A stretch of 64,000 nucleotides of DNA from Natranaeroarchaeum sp042663585 (GTDB lineage: Archaea > Halobacteriota > Halobacteria > Halobacteriales > Natronoarchaeaceae). Under the pieces are notes generated by a model. It had not been told where the DNA came from, ran no database searches, and saw only the letters and a program-made list of their open reading frames with translations. Location: the NCBI RefSeq assembly GCF_042663585.1, contig NZ_JBHTAN010000002.1, positions 1-64,000 on the forward strand, in the 5' to 3' direction. This document shows, piece by piece, positions 1 through 9,182 of the stretch (positions are counted from its first letter, which is position 1; each line of letters begins with the position of its first letter). The translations under genes and the position numbers were made by a program.

Positions 1-2
1 CT

Positions 3-1048
3 CGCTCTTATGCAAAGCTGCGGAAAGACCGTATTGTTACACTGAGCCGGCGCTAATCTGGCAATATGTCTTCTGCTCAGCCAGCGTTCGGAGCGATGTT
101 TCGAGAGCTGATCGAGCTGGGCGTTGTCGAGATCGACACGGAGCCGCTCGATGTCCGCATCGAGCGGCGACTCAAGGAATTCTGGGAGAATACGTCCTGT
201 CCACGGTGCGGCCACCAGAGCATCGTGACCTGGAAGAGTATCGACCGAATCTGGTGCCGTAACTGCAATTTTAAGCCGGTTTTCACCTACGGAACGCCGT
301 TCCACGAGAAACACCTCGCCTGCGGGGAGGTGCTTCTCGCGTTCACGCTGTACGCCGATACGTTGCTCAGTATCAACCAGATCGCGCCGTTTCTCGGTCG
401 AGCCTATAGAACCGTCTACACAGCCATTCGAGACGTGGAAGCCGCGGTTCAGCGCGGCTTCCCCGTCGTCTGGAGCCTCCTCGATCAAACCATCGACGGA
501 CCGACGCAAGTCGACGAATCTGGCGAGGTCTGTTCGGGCTACAAAGGCCAAGAGCCGCCGCGGAACAGCCGTTCTCGCGGCGGCTCGTCCCAAACTGGTC
601 GATCTCGTTGGCGAGGCCGCCACGGTGATCAAATAACGCTCGTCGCGGTGTGCCGCGACTCGCTTCGCGTGATTCGCGGCCAACTTGGGATCGACTACAG
701 CAGCGATCTTGAACCGGTGATACAGGAGGCTAAAGACCTCTCCCAGCCGCTGAGAGAGGTCTGGACCGACGGACTCCAGGCGTACCGACAGATGGACTTT
801 GACCACCGAACGGTCATCCACAAAGAGAGGTATGTATCGCCAGAAGGCGTTCATATCAACCAAGCTGAGTGCCTGTTTTCGCTTGTTCAGCCGTGGTTGC
901 GGAAGTTCCGCGGCCTGTCCAAGCAGGGCTTGGAACAGGCCGCTCACACCTTCGGAATCGTTCGCTCATTCAACATAGCGGGTGAATCCGTCGAGTCAAT
1001 CGTTGATTGTCTCGTTATCGGGGTTTTCCGCAATTCTACATAAGAGCG
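3..1048 (+). mobile_element. ISH4-like insertion sequence (IS1595 family), copy 1
   Basis: The element is bounded by inverted ends CGCTCTTATG at 3-12 and CATAAGAGCG at 1039-1048 and carries one transposase gene. A second, closely similar copy at 21769-22813 fixes these borders, because it has a clean 8-bp target repeat. For this copy the left target repeat lies outside the window: only two flanking bases are visible, and they do not match an 8-bp duplicate of the right flank (AGAAGGTC). It therefore cannot be said whether the copy is a simple insertion or a rearranged one. The family name rests on the zinc-ribbon transposase and the 8-bp repeat of the sister copy. Confidence 0.88.
66..1043 (+). 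CDS. IS1595-family (ISH4-like) transposase, intact
   Basis: This 325-aa DDE-type transposase opens with a zinc ribbon (CPRCGH at about residues 45-50 and CRNCNF at about 63-68), typical of the ISXO2/IS1595 group. A DDE core follows, with DESGEVCSGYKG, TDGLQAY and a HINQAECLFS segment near the C-terminus that carries the last acidic residue. The reading frame runs uninterrupted to a stop just inside the right inverted end, so this copy could be active. The copy at 21832 has lost one base in the GYKG region and is frameshifted. Start chosen: the first ATG after the left end. Confidence 0.9.
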   Translation: MSSAQPAFGAMFRELIELGVVEIDTEPLDVRIERRLKEFWENTSCPRCGHQSIVTWKSIDRIWCRNCNFKPVFTYGTPFHEKHLACGEVLLAFTLYADTLLSINQIAPFLGRAYRTVYTAIRDVEAAVQRGFPVVWSLLDQTIDGPTQVDESGEVCSGYKGQEPPRNSRSRGGSSQTGRSRWRGRHGDQITLVAVCRDSLRVIRGQLGIDYSSDLEPVIQEAKDLSQPLREVWTDGLQAYRQMDFDHRTVIHKERYVSPEGVHINQAECLFSLVQPWLRKFRGLSKQGLEQAAHTFGIVRSFNIAGESVESIVDCLVIGVFRNST

Positions 1049-1091
1049 AGAAGGTCTCACTCACAGTTGTGGCACGGTTTTTGATTTCGAA

Positions 1092-1952
1092 TCAGAGCGT
1101 CAAGTCATCAATTTCCCAGTCACTGGCCAGGCCGTCATCAATTCTCTCCTCAGCTACGAGATCTCGGATCCGTTGCTCAACGTCGTCGTCCAGTTCAAAC
1201 TGATAGTCCACCTCGTCATTCCAGTCCCAGTACCGTGGGATGGTCGGCGAGAAATCACTCACAGCTCCAGCGGGTGCATCTAAGAGATTTCGTGTTTCGG
1301 ATATTTGCCCACGAGAATATGTGATACGCTCTTGAATCGAGTCATCACGTGCGATTCGCTCCAGCAAGTCCATAGCCAAGTGTTGGTCTGCGTAGAATGC
1401 GTGTTCGAGCATTGCATTTACGACGAAGATGTCCGTGGAGGCGTGTTGATGGATGTCCTCGGCAACCGAGTGGTTGGGATGTCCAATCCCCCATCCGTAC
1501 GGGTGCATCCCTTCGAGGATGTAGTCGTATCCTTCTCCATCGAGTCGGTCGAGAATCGAGCTAAAATACTCCAACGCTTCGACTGGAATTGCCTCCACAC
1601 CGTCTGACAGTCGAGTACGAATGAGGTAACGACCTGTCACGTTCTGCAGTATGGTCGTCACGTGCGGGAACTCGTCTGCTATCTCTGGATGGTATGCATC
1701 GAGAAAATCTGCAAGAAACTCCCAGCCTTCGGACTGTGTCACGTCGTCCAATACGGTAATGAGTTGCCCCCTATATGCTCTGGAGATACCTCGGTAGCGG
1801 TCGGATTCATCCGCTTCATGTACTGACGCCAATCGTGCTTCGTAGATTGCGACCGCTTGTGTGAGTGCGGTTACGTCTCCGTTATCAGCATCTGCTAACT
1901 GTTGTTCGAGCCCCTCCAGCTCAACCTCATCAGGTCGGCGATCTGGTGTCAT
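1092..1952 (-). CDS. Haloarchaeal hypothetical protein, intact paralogue of the broken gene at 50007-52103
   Basis: I do not recognise a named domain. The protein (about 286 aa from ATG 1952; a GTG at 1994 would add 14 residues) is acidic, soluble and predicted mostly helical. The block HPYGWGIGHPNHS at about two thirds of its length and the C-terminal IPRYWDWN segment recur in the disrupted gene at 50007-52103, including AFYADQ and DLLE. That shows a real gene family. The shorter start is preferred because the paralogue aligns from there. It is divergent from the gene at 2014 and lies beside ISH4 copy 1. No function can be proposed. Confidence 0.7.
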   Translation of the reverse strand: MTPDRRPDEVELEGLEQQLADADNGDVTALTQAVAIYEARLASVHEADESDRYRGISRAYRGQLITVLDDVTQSEGWEFLADFLDAYHPEIADEFPHVTTILQNVTGRYLIRTRLSDGVEAIPVEALEYFSSILDRLDGEGYDYILEGMHPYGWGIGHPNHSVAEDIHQHASTDIFVVNAMLEHAFYADQHLAMDLLERIARDDSIQERITYSRGQISETRNLLDAPAGAVSDFSPTIPRYWDWNDEVDYQFELDDDVEQRIRDLVAEERIDDGLASDWEIDDLTL

Positions 1953-2013
1953 TACCCTTGGGTACAGCAACTGGAGCCGTAACGTTTGTGCCACAGAACG
2001 ATGACGATAGCGT

Positions 2014-2367
2014 ATGACAGAAACGTATGCTCTCAGTATTACTGTACAGTCGTACGAGTTCAGCGGTGAGTTCTACATCGTCGGTGATGGGTACGGAACT
2101 GGTGGAGAGGTACTGAAGTACGTTGCATCTGACCACATCTTGGTAATGAAGCAACGCCCACACGTCGCCGAATACCTCCTTGAGACACTCCAAGATGGTG
2201 AGAATGTGAGTGAGTCCGAGTACAAACAGGCAGACCCAGATGTCTCCTGTGGACTGCACTTCGATGTTGACCACCAGCAGTTTCGGTTCTGGGTTGGTGA
2301 CCACGGGGTCGAGATCGGAAGACAGCCGACAAAGAGCGAGCTTCGGTCAATCGCTGATGGCCTTTAG
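2014..2367 (+). CDS. Hypothetical protein, 117 aa
   Basis: Small acidic protein with no signal peptide, membrane segment or recognisable motif. Strand-like stretches alternate with Gly-rich turns (GDGYGTGG near residue 25). The start is 19 bp from the alternative GTG of the divergent gene, so the two probably share a promoter region. It ends about 70 bp before the XPB helicase gene and may be the first gene of that group. Codon use resembles the neighbours, which supports it being real. Function unknown. Confidence 0.6.
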   Translation: MTETYALSITVQSYEFSGEFYIVGDGYGTGGEVLKYVASDHILVMKQRPHVAEYLLETLQDGENVSESEYKQADPDVSCGLHFDVDHQQFRFWVGDHGVEIGRQPTKSELRSIADGL

Positions 2368-2437
2368 GTATAGCTCACCCGTGCGTTCTGTTTCCTCCAG
2401 CAAGGACAAGTAGCTCGCCTACCGTAGGTGAGACTGA

Positions 2438-3847
2438 ATGCGTCTCTTGTTTGATGATGGCACACTCCTGCTCGAAGACGCCTCCGAGACTGTCCCGTAT
2501 GCCGAGTGGGACGACCGTGTCGATGAGTATCGGGCACGGGCACAGCATTACCGTGACATTCGAGAGTGGGCGACAGAACCCGATGGGCAGGCAACGCTTG
2601 AAGAATCCACAGCGACTGTGGCTGACCTAGAAGACGACGCCCGTGCCTACTCCGAGTTCTACCTCACGCCGTCTGTCGCTATCGAACCACGAGACTATCA
2701 GCAGGAAGCCCTCTCGGCGTGGCAGGACAACGACCGTCAGGGAAGCGTCGTTCTACCGACTGGGAGTGGAAAGACGTTCCTCGCCGTCCAATCGATTGCC
2801 GATGCAGGTGTCAGCACCCTCATCGTCGTGCCGACTATTGATCTGATGAATCAATGGCACGCAACGCTCACGAATGCCTTTGGCAACCAACTTCCAGACG
2901 GCGTCGGCGTCCTCGGTGGGGGCGGCCACAACGTGACGGATATTACCGTGACGACCTACGATTCTGCCTACCGCTACATCAACGAGTACGGCGACCAGTT
3001 CGGGCTTCTCGTCGTGGACGAAGTACATCATCTCCCTGCCCCGACCTACCAGCAAATCCCCGAGATGACCATTGCTCCATACCGACTCGGACTCACAGCC
3101 ACGTATGAGCGTGCTGACGGCAAACACGACGAACTGGAGGATCTGCTTGGTACAGTCGTTTATCGAGAAGCAGTGGACGAGCTTGCAGGCGAGTATCTAA
3201 GTGAGTACGAGACAATCCATCTCAGCGTAGAGCTAGCTTCCGATGAACAGGAACAATACAACGAGGAGTACCAGATCTACCGTGACTACGTGGACAACCA
3301 CGATTTTGACCTCTGGAAGGAAGACGGGTATCAGGAGTTTCTCAAGCGAACATCCTACGATCCGCAGGGACGGAGAGCCCTCATCGCCAAGCAACGAGCA
3401 GAGAACATCGCCCGCACAGCCGAGAAGAAACTCGATACGCTCGATAACCTTCTTAAACGCCATTACGACGACCGAACCATCATCTTTACTGCGAACAACG
3501 AGTTCGCCTACGAGATCTCTCAAGAGTTCGTCATCCCCTGTATCACGCATCAGACTGGCACCGAGGAACGCACGGAGATTTTGGAGCGGTTTCGGACGGG
3601 GGAGTACTCGATGCTTGCTACCTCGCAAGTACTGGACGAAGGGATTGACGTGCCATCTGCGAATGTTGGTATCATCCTCTCGGGGAGTGCGTCGAAACGG
3701 CAGTACGCCCAACGGCTGGGACGGATTCTGCGTCCAACAGATGACCGCCAGCCAGCCCGTCTCTACGAGATTATCACCGAAGACACGATGGAGACCTACG
3801 TCTCTGAACGGCGACGACAGGGGGTGAATACAAGTGCTGACAGCTGA
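2438..3847 (+). CDS. rad25: XPB/Rad25-type superfamily 2 DNA helicase
   Basis: 469-aa ATP-dependent helicase of the archaeal XPB type. Motifs in order: Walker A LPTGSGKTF at about residues 109-117, DEVHH (motif II), LTAT followed by a charged Arg/Asp-rich loop (motif III and RED-like region), a coiled thumb-like insertion, TSQVLDEGID (motif V) and QRLGRILRP (motif VI). The N-terminal 90 residues fit the damage-recognition-like domain. Archaeal XPB works with the Bax1 nuclease in nucleotide excision repair, and that partner follows with a 14-bp overlap, implying co-translation. Length is normal and no defect is seen. XPB genes often occur in several copies in haloarchaea, so this may be one of a set. 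Confidence 0.9.
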   Translation: MRLLFDDGTLLLEDASETVPYAEWDDRVDEYRARAQHYRDIREWATEPDGQATLEESTATVADLEDDARAYSEFYLTPSVAIEPRDYQQEALSAWQDNDRQGSVVLPTGSGKTFLAVQSIADAGVSTLIVVPTIDLMNQWHATLTNAFGNQLPDGVGVLGGGGHNVTDITVTTYDSAYRYINEYGDQFGLLVVDEVHHLPAPTYQQIPEMTIAPYRLGLTATYERADGKHDELEDLLGTVVYREAVDELAGEYLSEYETIHLSVELASDEQEQYNEEYQIYRDYVDNHDFDLWKEDGYQEFLKRTSYDPQGRRALIAKQRAENIARTAEKKLDTLDNLLKRHYDDRTIIFTANNEFAYEISQEFVIPCITHQTGTEERTEILERFRTGEYSMLATSQVLDEGIDVPSANVGIILSGSASKRQYAQRLGRILRPTDDRQPARLYEIITEDTMETYVSERRRQGVNTSADS

Positions 3848-5186
3848 CATCGCACGCTCACGCACGTACGAGGATACCATCTCCCCGCTGTTCATCGACA
3901 CCGACGACCAGCGGTATCGAGACACCGCTGACGAACTTATCCAGATATTCGAAGAGCATCTCGGCGAACCAAAGGGCGAACTTGAAGACACTATTGACCA
4001 ACTCACTATCGCAGACACGGACTACAAAATCGTACAGGGGTTGGCGAAACTGCTCAAAGACGAGTGTGAGTTCGAGACGATTGCTGCAGTTGAGCCACGA
4101 GATATTCGGCAACGCCTCTTTGAGAAGGCGAACGAGTCGTATCCGATTGTCCGCCAACCAACACTTGGCGAAGACACGCAAAAGTTGGAGGTGTACAGCT
4201 CGGTTACTGACCAGTTGGACATCACGCTCGAAGAGTGCTATCGAGGGATGTATGCTGATCTGGAGGAGAACAAACGACTCGTGCGATTCGGACGCGGTGT
4301 TTCCGATGAATATGACGATACGGACGACTCATCTACTACGACACGACTCACGGGTGATAGCGAGGAATCCTACGCTGAAGATACGATCACCGTCGATTGG
4401 CTTCTCACACGGTATAATCTTGCACTAGCACAGACGGTGCTGTACGATGCCACTGAGATGCGGATACGAGTCTGGGACTCATTCGGAACGGTGTTCAGCT
4501 ACGTCAAACTGTTCGGGCTGATGCACCGTATCTATCCAATCGACAACAACGGGAATCGTGTCTCAAGTTCCGACGTTGCTGACGGATATGAGGCGATTCT
4601 GGATGGGGCAGCTTCCCTGTTCTCGAAATCACGGAAGTACGGCATTCGTATGGCGAACTTCCTGCCCGCTCTCCCCCTGTGCGACCGCTGGGAGATGGAA
4701 GCCGATATTCTTGATGACGAAAGCGGGTCATCCCGTCCAACACTCTCGTTTGAGCTTGACCACACTGATGACCTCTCTTCACATTACTCTGCTCAGGGTG
4801 ACTTCGATTCTGATGTCGAACGGACGCTCGCACAAAAATGGGACCGGTCGAACACTGACTGGGAGTTGGTACGAGAGGACGATGTGCTGGACTTGGGGGC
4901 GGAGGTGATGCTCCCTGATTTCGCCATTGAACACCCAGACGGACGACGAGTCGTGTTCGAGATCGTGGGGTTTTGGACGCCCGAATATCTCGATGAGAAA
5001 CTGCACAAGATACGAGAAGCTGAGCAGGACAACCTTATTGTCGCGGTCTCAGAGCGGTTGGACTGCTCGCCAGGGGATTTTGCGGGGATGGATGGCCGTG
5101 TCTTGTGGTTCAAATCGGGGATTCACGTCTACGATGTGGTCGAGTTAGCAGAGAACTACGCTGTTGAAGTCTCAGCGTCAGAATAA
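3834..5186 (+). CDS. bax1: Bax1-type nuclease (DUF790), partner of XPB
   Basis: 450-aa homologue of Bax1, the archaeal XPB-binding structure-specific nuclease. The N-terminal half is helical and carries the DUF790-type segment VDWLLTRYNLALAQTVLYD at about residues 190-208. The C-terminal restriction-like nuclease core shows LPDFAIE, an EIVGFWTPEYLDEK block and a following Lys/Arg. The Asp, Glu and Lys there are the likely metal-binding and catalytic residues. It overlaps the helicase gene by 14 bp in another frame, the usual pairing for a repair complex that unwinds and incises DNA. Full length for the family. Function is inferred from family and context. Confidence 0.87.
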   Translation: MLTADIARSRTYEDTISPLFIDTDDQRYRDTADELIQIFEEHLGEPKGELEDTIDQLTIADTDYKIVQGLAKLLKDECEFETIAAVEPRDIRQRLFEKANESYPIVRQPTLGEDTQKLEVYSSVTDQLDITLEECYRGMYADLEENKRLVRFGRGVSDEYDDTDDSSTTTRLTGDSEESYAEDTITVDWLLTRYNLALAQTVLYDATEMRIRVWDSFGTVFSYVKLFGLMHRIYPIDNNGNRVSSSDVADGYEAILDGAASLFSKSRKYGIRMANFLPALPLCDRWEMEADILDDESGSSRPTLSFELDHTDDLSSHYSAQGDFDSDVERTLAQKWDRSNTDWELVREDDVLDLGAEVMLPDFAIEHPDGRRVVFEIVGFWTPEYLDEKLHKIREAEQDNLIVAVSERLDCSPGDFAGMDGRVLWFKSGIHVYDVVELAENYAVEVSASE

Positions 5187-5303
5187 TGTCGGGGTCCTCT
5201 ATCACTTTCACCGTGCTCTCCTGAGAGATTTAAACGTTCAGTGTGAACACTCAAATGGAACTTGGAATCTTGTCACACGCTCCAAGTTCCTCTTCCCACC
5301 CCT

Positions 5304-5453
5304 ATGTCAAACACAGCCTCGGAACTTGGTACGTGTCCGTTCTGCGGGTCGGCTATTTTTGAGGGAGCTCTCCTCGTCGAATACGAAGCTGAGGGGGAGG
5401 CACGAGTGTTTGCGGAATGCTTCGAATGCGAAGAGCCCGTTCAGCCACAGTAG
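5304..5453 (+). CDS. Small zinc-binding protein (two CxxC), 49 aa
   Basis: From ATG 5304 the product is 49 aa with CPFCGS near the N-terminus and CFEC near the C-terminus, forming one predicted zinc ribbon. Acidic residues lie between the knuckles. A longer frame begins upstream at 5262, but the shorter start gives the compact size usual for these haloarchaeal micro-proteins. It lies 117 bp after the Bax1 gene and could be co-transcribed. Such proteins are common in haloarchaea; no specific role is known to me. Confidence 0.65.
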   Translation: MSNTASELGTCPFCGSAIFEGALLVEYEAEGEARVFAECFECEEPVQPQ

Positions 5454-5828
5454 CTGTGGATTGTGAGATGGTTCGTTCGCCTCAATCACCGATACCTGTC
5501 CCTCAACGGTTTGTACTCAGGAACTACAGGGTGAAGTATGCCCAATCTGGACACACCAATTTCCTCGCTCCCAGCTCACCCGATTGAGATGGAACAGCTC
5601 CAAGAGAGGCTCGCTACCGCTACACAACCGAGGTCTGAGGCTTAGCTAAGTACAGATACTCATTGGGAACAATGTACGAAGCAGCAACAGTCTGTACAGG
5701 GTGTCATAGAACGGTTGGCATACCCCTCTTTTGCACTCCCGAATCGTTCAGTACAGGGCGCACACATACCGTGTCAGGAGACAACCTGTCTGGAATCCAT
5801 CAGAACATCGGTGAAACATACAGAGGAT
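5454..5828. other. Gene-poor gap between the repair pair and the sensor kinase
   Basis: I see no convincing gene in these 375 bases. One tiny frame (ATG 5538 to stop 5645, 35 codons) encodes EMEQLQERLA, which faintly resembles the N-terminal part of the gene at 1092-1952. It may be a scrap of that family. The right part is the 3' flank of the kinase gene. Confidence 0.5.
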
Positions 5829-8800
5829 CTATTCGGCAGCAAACACGACACCGGTAATTTCAAACCGCGCACCACCATCAGAACCTTCAGTTAGGTGGAT
5901 CTCCCAGCCGTGGGCATCGACAACCTGCTTGACGATGCTCAGCCCGAAGCCAGTCCCCTCATCGCTTGTCGAATACCCCGCGTCGAACACGTCCTTATGT
6001 TCGGCAACTGGAATACCTGGGCCGTCGTCTTCGATGTAGAAGCCGTCGTCCAGTTCGCCGATTCGTACCGTCACTTCGCCACCTCCGTGTTCGACAGCGT
6101 TACGAATGAAATTCTCGAATACCTGACTCAGTCTACCTTCATCGGCTCGAATCGTCCGATCGATATCGGTGACGATGCTGGCGTCTTTGGTATCGACGTT
6201 ACGCCAACAGTTCTCCGCAAGCCTTGAAGACTTGATCGAAGTTATATCAGTCGTACTTTTGCCCTCCCGAGCGAGCGCCAGCAAATCAGTGATCAGTGTA
6301 TCCATCCGACCAAGTGCTCGACCGATTGGATCGAGGTGGTCATTGTCGCACTCTTTGTTCACCATCTCTAAGCGACCTTCAGCAACGTTGAGTGGATTCC
6401 GCAGATCGTGGGACACGACTGACGTGAATTGGTCTAACCGTTCGTTCGTCTGTTGGAGTTGTTCTTTCGCTTCTCGGTGTTGAAGCTCATAGCTCACCCA
6501 GCGACTCATGAGATCTACCAGCGTGACTTGCCACTCGGAGAACTGATCGGAGCGAGCCTCGGTCCCGTAGAAACAGAACGACCCATAGACCTCGTCCCCG
6601 GTAAACACTGGGGCTCCGAGATAACATGAAATTCCCCACTCGGTGAAGCCCGCCCGGTCAGTCTGCTCCGGGGCATCGCGTTCGATATCACCGGCCACGA
6701 GGGTTTCTTCGGAACTGGCGACGAGTTCACAGTTCGTGACTGAGACCGGGACTACGTCTCCCGACCGAATGCTGTCATCGTCCGTCGCAACGAACTCGAA
6801 CAGGTACTCGTCACCGCGGATCTCTGACAGCGTCCCGTACTCCGTGTTGAGTTCACTTCGACCGAGTTCCAGGAGTGCCTGCACTTTGTCTTCGAACGAC
6901 TGGTGTCGATCTGAGATAATATCATACATCTCGCGGAGGGCGCGATCGCGTCGTCGTTGGTCGGAGATATCCTGCTGGAAGCCAACGTAATTGACGACCG
7001 ACCCATCATCATCACGGACGGGTGCAATCGACACCCGGTTCCAGAACTCCGTGCCGTCTTTCCGGTAGTTCCGGAGTTCGACGGAGACGCTGTCTTCGTT
7101 GTCAACGGCCTCTCGCATCCTCGCAACCAGTTCGGGGTCGGTGGCTTCGCCCTGGAGAAAGCGACAGTTCCGACCGAGAACCTCCGCGTCCGAGTAGCCA
7201 GTCAGCTCCTGGAATCGGTCATTCACGTAGATGAGGGGATTGTCCGCTTGGCTCGGATCGGTAAGCGTGATGCCGATGGGTGCCTCGTCCATCGCGCGGG
7301 TATTGCGTGTTAGTACCTTCTGTTGTTTCTTGCGCTCTGTTACGTCCCGGGTGTAGAACGTAAGCCCTCCGTCAAACTCAGGATAAATCGCAATTTCCAG
7401 ACCGGTGTCTATCTCTTCCAAATACCCTTCGACACTCGTTGATGAGCGCGATTCCATTGCGTTCCGGATGATCGATTGGAATTGCGTGTCTGCAAGAGTC
7501 GGAAACACATCCCACAAACGTTGACCCAATACTGTAGCCGCCTCTTTGTCGTAAATGCGTTCAGCTCGTTCGTCGAGCTGCGTGACGGTAAAATCGGCAT
7601 CGACTTCGATTATCGCATCGGTCATCCGATCTTTGATCGTCTGCAACCGCTGTTCACGCTCTTTCAGCGTGGTGATTTCTTGCCCAGTCGAACCGATTTT
7701 GGCAAGGGACGGGAAATCAACTGTAACGCGTGTCCCTGTGTCCGTTATCTCGATGGATAGCTCTCCCTCGACTCCCTCGATCAGCCATTTACTGAGCCAT
7801 AAGCCGACACCCTGACTGTGTGTGAGCGGTGTTTCGGTCCTCTTTTCGAAAGCCTCCATTTCCTGAGTATTGATTCCCGGCCCGTTATCCTCGATTACCA
7901 ATCGTGCACCGTCATCGTCTCGGACCTGAATATGCACCCACGGTTTCGTCGCGTCATTATGTCGTGCAGCATTGTCGATCAGTTCCTCGAACGCACGTTG
8001 AATTCCGTCTCGGGCACGAATTTCACACGTTTCGGGAACATCGAGTTCGAACGTCACGTCAGAATGGTCTTGTCGGACTCGTTGAACCGCCTTTGTAGTG
8101 ATTTTCGAGAGATCGAACGTAGACAACTCGGTATCTCTTCCGAGTAGTGAACTGTAGGTTCGAGCAGTATCGCTCATCTCGGAGAGGGCGTCCGCGTTCT
8201 CGATAATCGTCTCTACTGACTCAATTTGCTTTTGTGATAGTGTTTCATCTTCCGTTAGCAACTCTGCATTTCCTTGGATGACGTTGAGGGTGTTTCGCAT
8301 ATTGTGGCGGAGATATCGCGTCAAAATCTGTCGAAGCAGATCGAGTTCCTCTTCTCTGTCCTCCAAGTCTTGTTCTCGCTGGATCCGCTCGGTGATGTCA
8401 CTAAGTACGATGACGAATCCCTCGGTTTCGTTTTTCACATCCTGAAGTGCGGTAGCCGTCGCATTGACCACCAGCCGTTGAGAATCCTTGCCTTCGATAA
8501 TGAAATCACCCTCCCATTCCTCCTGATCCGCCAACGTCTGCCAGAACTCCTCGTCGAAGACTCCGCCAGCCCCTTCGGGCAAGAGTATCTGTGGGGACTC
8601 CCCGAGGACTTCGTCTTCAGTATATCCGGTAATCGATTCGAGAGCCAGGTTCATGTACTCGATTGTGCCAGCGGAATCAGTCATGACGATCCCGTTTCCG
8701 GTCGATTCGACAGCTTGCTCGAAACGGCGGAGGCGTTGCTCACGCTCCTCCAATGTCGAGACCTGCTGCATCAGCTCCTGAGACTGCTGACGGCGGACGA

Positions 8801-9182
8801 GTAACGAGTTCAGTCGCCGAATCAACTGGGGTGGGTCGATCGGTGCATCCACCACCTCGTCGTAGGGGACCCCTCCCCCGTGGGCAGATGGGTCCTTGTT
8901 TTCCTGCGTTAGATCCGTACTCTCGCGTTGAATCAGAACCACTGGACAGAACGCCGGGTCCTCTTGCTCGATCCGGTCGCGTAACGCCACTCTATACTCG
9001 GAGAAACGGTGATCTTCGATGAGATATAAATCGGCGTCCGTTACTGTCTGGCTCGTCTCCACCTCGAATCGGTCGTCGAGCATTCTACTGATTGCCGACC
9101 GGTTTCCAGCATCGGCGACGAGTAATTGAACCGTCTCGGATGTTTCGCTCGGTCCGATGGGGGGTGTCCCTAGTTGCGTCAT
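5829..9182 (-). CDS. Multi-PAS/LOV sensor with two histidine-kinase cores
   Basis: 1117-aa soluble hybrid sensor. Order of parts: a degenerate receiver-like N-terminus (about 1-125) and a coiled linker; PAS (about 155-270); first kinase core with RHNMRN (His about 293) and an ATPase domain showing EDNGPGI and GVGLWL; a second PAS (about 505-615); a third PAS with the LOV signature GRNCRFLQG (Cys about 673); GAF (about 745-890); and a second kinase core with SHDLRN (His about 925), FENFIRNAVEHG, EDDGPGIP and GTGFGLSI. No membrane segment is seen. The start ATG overlaps the stop of the KaiC gene by one base (TAATG), so the two are probably translated together. The LOV Cys suggests flavin-based light or redox sensing. 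Two complete kinase cores in one chain are unusual. Confidence 0.9.
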   Translation of the reverse strand: MTQLGTPPIGPSETSETVQLLVADAGNRSAISRMLDDRFEVETSQTVTDADLYLIEDHRFSEYRVALRDRIEQEDPAFCPVVLIQRESTDLTQENKDPSAHGGGVPYDEVVDAPIDPPQLIRRLNSLLVRRQQSQELMQQVSTLEEREQRLRRFEQAVESTGNGIVMTDSAGTIEYMNLALESITGYTEDEVLGESPQILLPEGAGGVFDEEFWQTLADQEEWEGDFIIEGKDSQRLVVNATATALQDVKNETEGFVIVLSDITERIQREQDLEDREEELDLLRQILTRYLRHNMRNTLNVIQGNAELLTEDETLSQKQIESVETIIENADALSEMSDTARTYSSLLGRDTELSTFDLSKITTKAVQRVRQDHSDVTFELDVPETCEIRARDGIQRAFEELIDNAARHNDATKPWVHIQVRDDDGARLVIEDNGPGINTQEMEAFEKRTETPLTHSQGVGLWLSKWLIEGVEGELSIEITDTGTRVTVDFPSLAKIGSTGQEITTLKEREQRLQTIKDRMTDAIIEVDADFTVTQLDERAERIYDKEAATVLGQRLWDVFPTLADTQFQSIIRNAMESRSSTSVEGYLEEIDTGLEIAIYPEFDGGLTFYTRDVTERKKQQKVLTRNTRAMDEAPIGITLTDPSQADNPLIYVNDRFQELTGYSDAEVLGRNCRFLQGEATDPELVARMREAVDNEDSVSVELRNYRKDGTEFWNRVSIAPVRDDDGSVVNYVGFQQDISDQRRRDRALREMYDIISDRHQSFEDKVQALLELGRSELNTEYGTLSEIRGDEYLFEFVATDDDSIRSGDVVPVSVTNCELVASSEETLVAGDIERDAPEQTDRAGFTEWGISCYLGAPVFTGDEVYGSFCFYGTEARSDQFSEWQVTLVDLMSRWVSYELQHREAKEQLQQTNERLDQFTSVVSHDLRNPLNVAEGRLEMVNKECDNDHLDPIGRALGRMDTLITDLLALAREGKSTTDITSIKSSRLAENCWRNVDTKDASIVTDIDRTIRADEGRLSQVFENFIRNAVEHGGGEVTVRIGELDDGFYIEDDGPGIPVAEHKDVFDAGYSTSDEGTGFGLSIVKQVVDAHGWEIHLTEGSDGGARFEITGVVFAAE